A stretch of DNA of 13,987 nt from Anaeromyxobacteraceae bacterium (GCA_027349605.1 DAIEMM010000482.1:1-13987); one strand, 5' to 3'; positions 7,198 through 13,575 are shown, counted from the stretch's first letter. Numbers and translations are program-made. Notes: a model not told the origin generated them from the letters alone.

Positions 7198-7253
7198 GGG
7201 TTCCGAACCCTCTCCCCCCCTTCTGGCTCCCAGAGGTGCAGGTGTCGTACACC
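7198..7253 (+). promoter_or_regulatory. Three short inverted repeats before the Cys-rich peptide gene
   Basis: The 69-nt gap holds GGGTT-CCG-AACCC (7198-7210), TCTGG-CTC-CCAGA (7222-7234) and GGTGT-CGT-ACACC (7241-7253), each a 5-bp stem with a 3-nt loop. The first may be a weak terminator of the methyltransferase gene; the third sits one nt before the AGGAGG ribosome site. They may be operator half-sites or a leader structure. No convincing sigma70 promoter was found. Three such repeats could also arise by chance in this base composition. Confidence 0.3.
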
Positions 7254-7264
7254 CAGGAGGCAAG

Positions 7265-7366
7265 ATGAAGCTGCTGACGAAGGTGAAGAAGGCGTGCTGC
7301 ACGACCGAGAAGGCCGCGCAGTGTTGCGCCAAGGCGTCCCGGCTCGTGTCGGGTTGCCACGACTAG
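7265..7366 (+). CDS. 33-residue cysteine-rich peptide
   Basis: ATG 7265 with AGGAGG at 7255-7260, spacing 4 nt, the strongest-looking ribosome site in the window; stop TAG 7364-7366. The peptide has a basic, amphipathic start (MKLLTKVKKA) and five cysteines at 11, 12, 20, 21 and 31: CCTTEKAAQCC, then a single Cys in SGCHD at the end. There is no signal peptide or membrane segment. Vicinal Cys pairs would bind soft metals, As(III) or form disulfides, and the size suits a ribosomal peptide precursor or small thiol carrier. It is followed by a strong hairpin and then by thioredoxins, with a radical SAM/SPASM enzyme 3 kb downstream on the same strand. I know no named family for it; function is inferred only from composition and context. 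Confidence 0.7.
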   Translation: MKLLTKVKKACCTTEKAAQCCAKASRLVSGCHD

Positions 7367-7374
7367 CAGTCCCC

Positions 7375-7398
7375 GGGGCGGGCCTCCGGGCCCGCCCC
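7375..7398 (+). terminator. Strong G/C hairpin, probable attenuator or partial terminator
   Basis: Perfect 10-bp stem: GGGGCGGGCC (7375-7384), loop TCCG (7385-7388), GGCCCGCCCC (7389-7398). The loop is closed by a C-G pair, giving the extra-stable cUNCGg tetraloop class. The following bases are ACCCCTTTCCC, with only three T in a row, so full rho-independent termination is doubtful. It lies between the peptide stop and the CPPC thioredoxin, 28 nt before that ATG. It would let the peptide message accumulate above the downstream enzymes, or protect its 3' end. Confidence 0.65.
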
Positions 7399-7426
7399 AC
7401 CCCTTTCCCAGCCGAGGTAGAGCGAA

Positions 7427-7765
7427 ATGAGCGAGTTCGTGAAGGAGATCACGCAGGCCGACTTCGAGGCCGAGGTGGCGAGGTCCGACCTCCCGGTGGT
7501 CCTCGACTTCTTCTCCACCGAGTGCCCCCCGTGCGAGGCGCTGGCCCCCAAGTTCGACGCCGTTGCCGAGCAGTTCGCCGGCAAGGCCCGCTTCCTCAAG
7601 ATCTTCCGCCAGGGCAACAAGGACCTCGCCTCCCGCCTGGGCGTCACCGGCAGCCCCACGCTGATCTTCTTCAAGAGCGGCAAGGAGCTCGGCGAGCGCA
7701 TGAGCGGCGACGACATCAAGCGCACCGCCATCAAGGCCCAGGTCGAGTCGCTGCTGGGCGCCTGA
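7427..7765 (+). CDS. Thioredoxin-like protein with CPPC active site
   Basis: 112 residues, normal thioredoxin length, cytoplasmic (no signal). The fold signature is LPVVLDFFSTECPPC (22-36), with the redox pair C33 and C36 and two prolines between them instead of the usual Gly-Pro. The residue before the motif is Glu where Trp is standard. The cis-Pro loop is GSPT (P77). CPPC occurs in several thioredoxin-fold proteins and shifts redox potential and partner choice, so this is probably a dedicated rather than a general thioredoxin. GAGG at 7414-7417 lies 9 nt before the ATG. It shares the stretch RSDLPVVLD with the second thioredoxin at 8732, which suggests a duplication. The gap to the reductase is 28 nt. 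Confidence 0.9.
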   Translation: MSEFVKEITQADFEAEVARSDLPVVLDFFSTECPPCEALAPKFDAVAEQFAGKARFLKIFRQGNKDLASRLGVTGSPTLIFFKSGKELGERMSGDDIKRTAIKAQVESLLGA

Positions 7766-7793
7766 TCCGCAGTTCCCCTTCCTCGAGGTATCC

Positions 7794-8732
7794 ATGGCCG
7801 AGTCGTTCGACGTGATCATCGTGGGGGCGGGCCCGGCGGGCCTGTCGGCCGCCATCTACGCCTCCCGCGCCCGCCTGAAGACGCTGGTGCTCGACGAGAG
7901 CGTGCCCGGCGGCCAGATGAAGACCACCCACAAGGTGTCCAACTACCCGGGCTTCCCGGAGGACGTGAAGGGCACCGACCTGGCCAAGGCCTTCTCGATG
8001 CAGGCCGAGCGCTTCGGCGCGAAGATCCGGAGGGCGGTGGAGATCACCTCCCACGACCTCTCGGGTCCCATGAAGACCTTCGAGCTCGACGAGGAGGAGC
8101 AGGTCACGGCGCCGGCGGTCATCATCGCCACCGGAGCGAAGCCGCGGGAGCTGGGCGTGCCCGGCGAGTCGAAGTACCGCGGCCGCGGCATCTCCTACTG
8201 CGCCACCTGCGACGGGGCCTACTTCGACGGCAAGGAGATCCACGTCATCGGCGGCGGGAACTCGGCCGTCGAGGAGTCGCTCTTCCTCACCCAGTTCGCG
8301 AAGAAGGTCACCATCATCCACCAGTTCGACCACTTCCAGGCCGAGCCGGTCAGCGCCGCCGAGGCGCTCGCCAACCCCAAGATCGAGGTGATCTGGGATT
8401 CGGAGCCCCGCGGCTTCCTGGGCGAGAACCAGCTCGACAAGCTCCGCATCGAGAACGTGAAGACGAAGGAGGTCCGCGAGCTGTCCACCGAGGGGGTCTT
8501 CGTCTTCGTGGGCTACGTGCCGCGCACCGATCTCCTCAAGGGGATCGTGAAGATGAACCAGTGGGGATACGTCGAGACCGGCGAGGACATGTCCACCGAG
8601 ATCCCCGGCGTCTACGTGGCGGGCGACATCCGGTCGAAGCGCTTCCGCCAGATCACCACGGCGGTCGCCGACGGCACCATCGCCGCGCTGGCGGTCCAGA
8701 AGTTCGTCAAGGACCACCGGCAGGCAGCGTGA
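7794..8732 (+). CDS. trxB: Thioredoxin reductase, atypical (no HRRxxFRA motif)
   Basis: 312 residues, the usual low-molecular-weight TrxR size. The FAD-binding motif GAGPAG is at 11-16, the redox centre CATC at 136-139 (YCATCDG), the second dinucleotide motif GGGNSAVEE at 153-161, and the C-terminal FAD loop GDIRSKRFRQITTAVADG at 277-294. Where E. coli-type enzymes have HRRxxFRA, which holds the 2'-phosphate of NADPH, this one reads HQFDHFQA (176-183): both arginines after His are missing. It therefore probably uses NADH or another donor such as a ferredoxin or deazaflavin system. It should reduce one or both neighbouring thioredoxins. GAGG at 7785-7788 is 5 nt before the ATG. Its TGA shares one base with the next ATG (TGATG). 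Confidence 0.92.
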   Translation: MAESFDVIIVGAGPAGLSAAIYASRARLKTLVLDESVPGGQMKTTHKVSNYPGFPEDVKGTDLAKAFSMQAERFGAKIRRAVEITSHDLSGPMKTFELDEEEQVTAPAVIIATGAKPRELGVPGESKYRGRGISYCATCDGAYFDGKEIHVIGGGNSAVEESLFLTQFAKKVTIIHQFDHFQAEPVSAAEALANPKIEVIWDSEPRGFLGENQLDKLRIENVKTKEVRELSTEGVFVFVGYVPRTDLLKGIVKMNQWGYVETGEDMSTEIPGVYVAGDIRSKRFRQITTAVADGTIAALAVQKFVKDHRQAA

Positions 8733-9109
8733 TGGGCCTGCTCTCCCGGTTGTTCGGGTCCGGAACGCCCAAGGTGATGCCCGTCCACGTGGACGACTCC
8801 AACTTCGCCGCCGAGGTCGGGCGCTCCGACCTGCCCGTGGTGCTCGACGTCTGGAGCCCCGGCTGCGGCCCCTGCAAGATGATGGAGCCCGTCGTCGTGT
8901 CGCTGGCCACCCGCTACCAGGGACAGGTGAAGGTCGCCGAGCTCAACGCCGCGGAGGCGGGCGCCACCGCGGCCCGGCTCGGGGTGATGAGCACCCCCAA
9001 CATCCTGTTCTTCAAGAACCGCCGGGTGGTCGAGCAGGTGACCGGATTCGTCGGAGAGCGCTATCTTGCCGAGGTGGTGGACACCGACCTGCTGGGAAAG
9101 GCCTCATGA
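8732..9109 (+). CDS. trxA: Thioredoxin with CGPC active site
   Basis: 125 residues. A short N-terminal extension (MGLLSRLFGSGTPK) precedes the thioredoxin fold. The active site is WSPGCGPCK with C45 and C48, the classical CGPC, although the Trp normally adjacent to Cys has moved three residues upstream. The cis-Pro is in STPN (P89). The stretch RSDLPVVLD is shared with the CPPC thioredoxin. ATG 8732 overlaps the trxB stop by one base, with CAGG at 8721-8724 as ribosome site. A GTG one codon upstream is in frame but less likely. Its TGA overlaps the next ATG (ATGA). With trxB it forms a complete disulfide-reducing couple inside the cluster. Confidence 0.92.
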   Translation: MGLLSRLFGSGTPKVMPVHVDDSNFAAEVGRSDLPVVLDVWSPGCGPCKMMEPVVVSLATRYQGQVKVAELNAAEAGATAARLGVMSTPNILFFKNRRVVEQVTGFVGERYLAEVVDTDLLGKAS

Positions 9110-9675
9110 AAGCCAAGGAAGCGGCAGCCGGCCCGTTCGACGCCGTGGCCCAGCTCGAGTCGCTGCCGCGCGAGGAGCTCATCCGCATCATCCAGGACGA
9201 CGCCAAGAACTGGCTCGCCCACGACGGCCTGTGGTTCCAGGCGGTCGAGAAGGCGAGCGGGATGGACGCGGCCATCGAGGCCGACCGGGCCGCCTGGGAG
9301 AAGTTCACGGTGGTCGAGGCGCGCCGGATCCTGGAGCGGCTCGGCATGGCGCCCGGAGGCGGGATCCCCGCCCTCATCGAGGCGCTGAAGCACCGCCTCT
9401 ACTCCCGGCTCAACGTCCAGGAGGTGACCGAGCTCTCCGACACCCGGGCGGTCTTCGTCATGCGCGACTGCCGCGTGCAGTCCGCCCGGCAGCGCAAGGG
9501 CCTGCCCGACTTCCCCTGCAAGTCGGTGGGCATCGTGGAGTACTCGGAGTTCGCCCGCGCCGTCGACCCGAGGATCCGGACCCGCTGCATCGCCTGCCCT
9601 CCCGACCCCCACGGCAGCGACCTCTGGTGCGCCTGGGAGTTCACGATCGATGAGCCCGGATCCGAAGCTCGCTGA
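9106..9675 (+). CDS. DUF6125 family protein
   Basis: 189 residues, cytoplasmic. The N-terminal helix region IRIIQDDAKNWLAHDGLWF (26-44) is followed by EKFTVVEARRILERLG (65-80) and PGGGIPALIEALKHRLY (83-99). The C-terminal half holds an ordered cysteine set: DCRVQSARQRKGLPDFPC (C122, C138), CIACPPD (C161, C164) and WCAWEF (C175). This wording is that of the DUF6125 proteins of anaerobic bacteria and archaea, recalled from family knowledge; no reaction is established for them. Five conserved cysteines suggest metal, Fe-S or thiol-substrate binding. Start ATG overlaps the thioredoxin stop by 4 nt, with AAAGG just upstream. Overlaps the following gene by 26 nt. Confidence 0.82.
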   Translation: MKAKEAAAGPFDAVAQLESLPREELIRIIQDDAKNWLAHDGLWFQAVEKASGMDAAIEADRAAWEKFTVVEARRILERLGMAPGGGIPALIEALKHRLYSRLNVQEVTELSDTRAVFVMRDCRVQSARQRKGLPDFPCKSVGIVEYSEFARAVDPRIRTRCIACPPDPHGSDLWCAWEFTIDEPGSEAR

Positions 9676-10312
9676 GCCGATCGCCCGGGCCACCGCGGCC
9701 CGCTACGGGGCGCTCTCCACCTCGAAGGAGTCGCTGTCCTGCGGCCGCGCCCTCGACGTGGCCGCGCCGCGCGACGGGGAGGACGTCGTGGACCTCGGCT
9801 GCGGCCGGGGCGGCGACGTGGCCCGGGCCGCGGAGCGGGTCGGGCCCCGCGGATCGGCCACCGGGGTGGACGGGAGCGAGCGGATGCTGGCCGCTGCCAC
9901 CGACCTGCTGGCTGGCCTCCCGAACGCGCGCGTGCTGCGGAGCGACCTCGCCGCCGTCGCCCTCCCCCCGGGCTGCGCCGACGTGGTGGTCTCGAATTGC
10001 GCCATCAACCACGCCCCCGACAAGGCGGCGGTCTACCGGGAGGTCCACCGCCTCCTCCGGCCGGGCGGTCGCTTCGCGGTCTCCGACGTGGTGTCGGAGC
10101 AGCCCCTGCCGGAGTCCGTGCGCAACGACCCGGCTGCATGGGCCGCCTGCTACGGCGGGTCGATCCCGGAGCCCGAGTACCTGGCCGCGATCACGGCGGC
10201 CGGCCTTCGCGAGGTCGAGGTCGTCCGCCGGACCGAGCCGTACGACAAGGGCGGAGTCCTGGTCCACAGCATCACCGTCACCGGGCGCCGTCCCGGCCCG
10301 GAGTCCCCATGA
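9650..10312 (+). CDS. ArsM-like SAM-dependent methyltransferase
   Basis: 220 residues. N-terminal ATAARYG (15-20) and a Cys at 31, motif I DLGCGRGGDV (48-57), the acidic TGVDGS (71-75), then SNCAINHAPDKAAVYREVHR (115-134), PGG and VSD, and finally PAAWAACYGG with EY (161-177). This is the residue order of As(III) methyltransferase ArsM (SNCVINL.PDK, then W..C..GA....EY). C117 and C167 are exactly 50 residues apart, as are Cys174 and Cys224, two As-binding cysteines of the algal CmArsM; C31 may stand for the third. It may methylate As(III) or another soft or thiol substrate. No arsR or ars efflux gene is in the window, so an arsenic role is not proven. It overlaps DUF6125 by 26 nt and the radical SAM gene by 4 nt. 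Confidence 0.85.
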   Translation: MSPDPKLAEPIARATAARYGALSTSKESLSCGRALDVAAPRDGEDVVDLGCGRGGDVARAAERVGPRGSATGVDGSERMLAAATDLLAGLPNARVLRSDLAAVALPPGCADVVVSNCAINHAPDKAAVYREVHRLLRPGGRFAVSDVVSEQPLPESVRNDPAAWAACYGGSIPEPEYLAAITAAGLREVEVVRRTEPYDKGGVLVHSITVTGRRPGPESP

Positions 10313-11661
10313 GGCTTTCCCGCCACGCCATCCTCGCCCCCATCCCGGGGCGCGATCAGGTCCTCCTCGTCCAGCCCCTCACCGGGCAGGCCGCCCTGCT
10401 CGAGCCCGCCAACGCCGTCGCGCTCCAGGGACTGGCCTCGGGCGGCTCCCTGGCGGACGGCCTTCCGCTCGACACCCTCCGTGAAGCAGGCTTCGTGGTG
10501 GACACCGACGACCAGGATCGCGGCTTCGTCGAGGCCGCCCGCGCCGAGTGGAAGGTCGAGGCGGCGAAGACCCCCACCCAGCTCGTGGTGGTGCCGAGCT
10601 TCGGCTGCAACCTGGCCTGCACCTACTGCTACCAGGAGCTCTTCGACCCGGCCGCGGCGGGGCTCATCACCCCCGAGGCCGTGGACGCGTTCTTCGCCTA
10701 CGTCGACCGGCACCACGCGGGGGAGTCGCCGCGCCCCTACGTCACCCTCTTCGGCGGGGAGCCGCTCCGGGACACGCCCGCCCACCACGACCGCATCCGG
10801 CGCTTCCTCGACGGGTCGCGCGCGCGCGGCATGGAGGTGGCGGTGGTGACGAACGGCCACGACCTCCCGGCCTTCCTCCCCCTCCTCTCCTCCGGTCCGG
10901 TGAAGGAGGTGCAGGTCACGCTCGACGGTCCGGCGGCGCTCCACGACCGGCGGCGCCCGCACGCGGGCGGAGCGGGCACCTTCGACCGGATCGTGACCGG
11001 GATCGACGGCCTCGTGGCCGCGGGCATCCCGGTGAACCTGCGCGTCGTGGCCGACCGGGAGAAACTCCCGGCGCTTCCCGACCTGGCGGAATTCGCGGCG
11101 TCGAAGGGTTGGCTCGACCTCCCGTCCTCGCGGTTCAAGACCCAGATCGGCCGCAACTACGAGCTCTTCGGGTGCGCCAGCCGGCAGGACAAGGGCGCGC
11201 TCTTCGACCGCGTCGAACTCTGGGCGAGGTTCGTCGAGATGGCCGAGTCCCACCCCGTGCTGCGGCGCTTCCACCAGCCCCGCTTCCACGGCATCGGCCA
11301 CCTGGCGGACACGGGCGAGCTCCCCGCCCCCAACTTCGACGCCTGCCCGGCCGCCAAGAAGGAGTGGGCCTTCGGCCCCGACGGCGGGGTCTTCGGCTGC
11401 ACCGCCACGGTGGGGCACCCGGAGCACCGGCTCGGCAGCTTCTTCCCCGCCACGTCCCGCGACGAGTCCGCCATCGCCCGCTGGCAGGGGCGGAGCACCC
11501 TCTCCATTCCCGCCTGCGAGGGATGTGCGCTCGCCACCGTCTGCGGCGGCGGCTGCGGCGCCATCGCCTGGCGGGAGCACGGAACGCCCGTCGCCCCCGA
11601 CTGCCGCCCGGTTCCCGCGCTCTCCGGCCTGGGCGCCCGCCACTACGGGCTGGGGACATGA
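10309..11661 (+). CDS. Radical SAM/SPASM protein, peptide-maturase type
   Basis: 450 residues. The first ~90 residues (HAILAPIPGRDQVLLVQPLTG, then LREAGFVVDTDDQD) resemble the N-terminal region of SPASM enzymes that modify ribosomal peptides. The radical SAM cluster is CNLACTYC (C100, C104, C107; C-x3-C-x2-C) with GGEP at 149-152. The SPASM domain has C346-x12-G-x4-C364, then C403-x2-C406-x5-C412-x3-C416 and C432, the complete pattern for two extra 4Fe-4S clusters. It should generate a 5'-deoxyadenosyl radical and act on a peptide or protein side chain. GGAG at 10300-10303 is 5 nt from the ATG, which overlaps the preceding stop as ATGA. The long N-terminal extension argues against an anaerobic sulfatase-maturating enzyme. 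The Cys-rich peptide at 7265 is the nearest candidate substrate. Confidence 0.9.
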   Translation: MRLSRHAILAPIPGRDQVLLVQPLTGQAALLEPANAVALQGLASGGSLADGLPLDTLREAGFVVDTDDQDRGFVEAARAEWKVEAAKTPTQLVVVPSFGCNLACTYCYQELFDPAAAGLITPEAVDAFFAYVDRHHAGESPRPYVTLFGGEPLRDTPAHHDRIRRFLDGSRARGMEVAVVTNGHDLPAFLPLLSSGPVKEVQVTLDGPAALHDRRRPHAGGAGTFDRIVTGIDGLVAAGIPVNLRVVADREKLPALPDLAEFAASKGWLDLPSSRFKTQIGRNYELFGCASRQDKGALFDRVELWARFVEMAESHPVLRRFHQPRFHGIGHLADTGELPAPNFDACPAAKKEWAFGPDGGVFGCTATVGHPEHRLGSFFPATSRDESAIARWQGRSTLSIPACEGCALATVCGGGCGAIAWREHGTPVAPDCRPVPALSGLGARHYGLGT

Positions 11662-12389
11662 GCACTGGCCCCGTCGCGTCGGCCGGGCACGCGCAGGGCT
11701 GCCTCGTCTGCGGCGTCGAGCTCGCCTACGCCCAGTCGGCCGCGCCGGCGACCTGCGCGGTCTGCGGCGTGGAGGAGCCGAGCGCCGCGCGCTGCCGGGA
11801 GGGGCACTACGTCTGCGACGCCTGCCACTCCGGCACCGCCAAGGACGTCATCGAGCGGGCCTGCCGGGCCAGCATCGGCCGGGACCCGGTGGCGCTCGCC
11901 ACCGCGCTCATGCGCCACCCCTCGGTGAAGATGCACGGCCCGGAGCACCACTTCCTGGTCCCCGCGACGCTCCTCGCCGCCTGGTCGAACGCCACCGCCG
12001 ACGCCGATCGACCGGGACTCCTCGCCGAGGCCCGGCGCCGGTCCGACTCCGTCGTCGGCGGCTCGTGCGGGTTCCAGGGCGCCTGCGGGTCGGGCGTGGG
12101 GGTGGGCATCTTCGCCAGTCTCGTCACCGGCGCGACGCCCCGCAGCGGTCCGTCCTGGGGCCAGTCGAACCGCGCCACCGCACGGGCCCTCCAGATCATC
12201 GGCGACGTGGGCGGCCCGCGCTGCTGCAAGCGCACGTCCTGGCTGGCGCTCCTCTCCGGCATCCGCTTCGCGAGGGAGGAGCTGGGGGTGGCCCTCGAGG
12301 GGCGCGGACCCCGTTGCGAGTTCCACTCCCGCAACGACGACTGCCTCGAGCGCGACTGCCCGTTCTACCCGGCGTCGGCCGACGCCTGA
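11658..12389 (+). CDS. DUF5714 family cysteine-rich protein
   Basis: 243 residues with 15 cysteines. The N-terminus is a double zinc-ribbon-like region: CLVCG (15-19), CAVCG (33-37), CREGHYVCDAC (46-56). The core has MHGPEHHFLVP (92-102), GGSCGFQGACGSGVGVGIF (134-152), VTGATP (156-161) and GGPRCCKR (185-192), and it ends with cysteines at 220, 229 and 234 (DCPF). These blocks are those of DUF5714, known from methanogens and anaerobic bacteria, with no established activity that I know of. The cysteine and histidine content suggests one or more metal or Fe-S sites. ATG overlaps the radical SAM stop by 4 nt. It is the last gene of the cluster, 13 nt from the convergent flavoprotein stop, with no terminator between. 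Confidence 0.86.
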   Translation: MSTGPVASAGHAQGCLVCGVELAYAQSAAPATCAVCGVEEPSAARCREGHYVCDACHSGTAKDVIERACRASIGRDPVALATALMRHPSVKMHGPEHHFLVPATLLAAWSNATADADRPGLLAEARRRSDSVVGGSCGFQGACGSGVGVGIFASLVTGATPRSGPSWGQSNRATARALQIIGDVGGPRCCKRTSWLALLSGIRFAREELGVALEGRGPRCEFHSRNDDCLERDCPFYPASADA

Positions 12390-12402
12390 TGGCGCCTGAC
12401 CG

Positions 12403-13575
12403 TCACATCCCCGGCAGGCGCGGGAACTGCTTCCGCTTGGAGGCCTTGAAGTAGGCGCCCCAGCCCTTCTTCATCCAGTGCCCCACCACCGGGAGCGGGA
12501 TCATCTGCTCCCTCGTCGCGTCCCGGTGCACGTAAGCGGCGCCGTTTCCCATGTCCATGAGGCAGGTGATCGAGACGTGGGGCAGGTAGCTCTTCTCCCG
12601 CTCCGGGCGCCCCGCGACCTCGGCCGCGATGTTGCTCGCCGCCACCCGCGCCATGACCTCGGCGAGGTGCCCCTGCTTGGCGCGCCACTGCGGCCCGTCG
12701 AGCGCCGCCGAGTCCCCCACCGCCCAGACCCCGGGGTGGCCGGGGACGGCGCAGCCCCCGTCGATCTGCACGAATCCCGCCTCGTTCCGGGGCAGATCGC
12801 TCGCGACGAGCACCGGATGGCCGCCCTGGGCCGGAATGAACACCGTGAGGTCGCTCGGAAGGCGCGACTCGTCCTCGAAGACCACCGTGCCGCCCGGCTC
12901 GAACGCCGTGATCTTCTTCCCGAAGCGCATCTCCACGCCCATCTCGCCAAGCATCTGCTGGATGGCCGCGACCGCCTTCTTGCCCATGCGCTCGCCGGGG
13001 CTGGGCATGGGCGCGAAGAAGGCGAGCTGGAACTTCTCGCGGACGCCGCGCTTGCGGAGCATGTGGACCACGTTGAACATCACCTCGAAGACCGGACCTC
13101 CCCGGACCGCCGAGGGGTCCTTGGGGTTCCCGCCGAAGCCCATGGCGATCCGGCCCTCTCCGCGCGCCACCAGCTTCTCGAGCGCCTCGTGCAGGCGGGA
13201 GGCGTTCTCCGGGTTCCCCGAGAGGCCGAAGGTGTGCTCGACGCCCTTCGGCTTGAGCGGGGTGCCGCCGATGGCGAGCACCAGGTGATCGGCGACGAGC
13301 TCCTGGCCGTCCACGACGACCGCGCGCCGCGCCGCGGAGAGGGACTCGACCTTCCCCTGACGGAAGGTGAAACCGTGGCGCCGGGCGACGTCGGCGAGGT
13401 CGAGGCAGACGTCCTCGAAGACGCGCTCGCCGGTCACGATCCAGATGGAGGTCGGGTAGATCCAGAGGTACGGGCGGTCGGAGACGAGCGTGACCTCGAG
13501 CCCCGCGGTGCGGAGCTGGATGGCGGCCTCCAGCCCGGCGAAGCCCCCTCCGACGACGATTGCGTTCCTGGCCAT
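12403..13575 (-). CDS. FAD-dependent oxidoreductase, sulfide:quinone-reductase-like
   Basis: 390 residues. FAD-binding motif VVGGGFAGLEAA (7-18), a second dinucleotide loop LAIGGTP (100-106), GVWAVGDSA (282-290), and a basic/aromatic C-terminus WGAYFKASKRKQFPRLPGM like the membrane-association end of SQR proteins. It belongs to the SQR/NDH-2-like flavoprotein superfamily. Only three cysteines are present (C57, C275, C338). Where classical SQR has a catalytic Cys after the GG loop, this protein has RGGPVFEV (158-165) without Cys, so only one of the two redox cysteines, perhaps C338 in SITCLMD, seems kept. Quinone reduction by sulfide is therefore uncertain. The ribosome site GGAGGAGG is excellent and lies in the 12-nt gap after the rhodanese stop, so the two genes form an operon converging on the Cys-peptide cluster. 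Confidence 0.82.
   Translation of the reverse strand: MARNAIVVGGGFAGLEAAIQLRTAGLEVTLVSDRPYLWIYPTSIWIVTGERVFEDVCLDLADVARRHGFTFRQGKVESLSAARRAVVVDGQELVADHLVLAIGGTPLKPKGVEHTFGLSGNPENASRLHEALEKLVARGEGRIAMGFGGNPKDPSAVRGGPVFEVMFNVVHMLRKRGVREKFQLAFFAPMPSPGERMGKKAVAAIQQMLGEMGVEMRFGKKITAFEPGGTVVFEDESRLPSDLTVFIPAQGGHPVLVASDLPRNEAGFVQIDGGCAVPGHPGVWAVGDSAALDGPQWRAKQGHLAEVMARVAASNIAAEVAGRPEREKSYLPHVSITCLMDMGNGAAYVHRDATREQMIPLPVVGHWMKKGWGAYFKASKRKQFPRLPGM

Noticed and set aside
7225..7241. Sigma54-like element (TGGC then TGCA) before the Cys-rich peptide gene.
   Set aside because: The GG-to-GC distance is 11 instead of the required 10 nt, and the flanking consensus bases are missing.
10309..11661. Radical SAM/SPASM enzyme as the maturase of the Cys-type sulfatase at 1930.
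   Set aside because: Anaerobic sulfatase-maturating enzymes have the Cys cluster near the N-terminus; this one has ~100 residues ahead of it and sits 6.6 kb away in another operon. Not excluded, but not supported.
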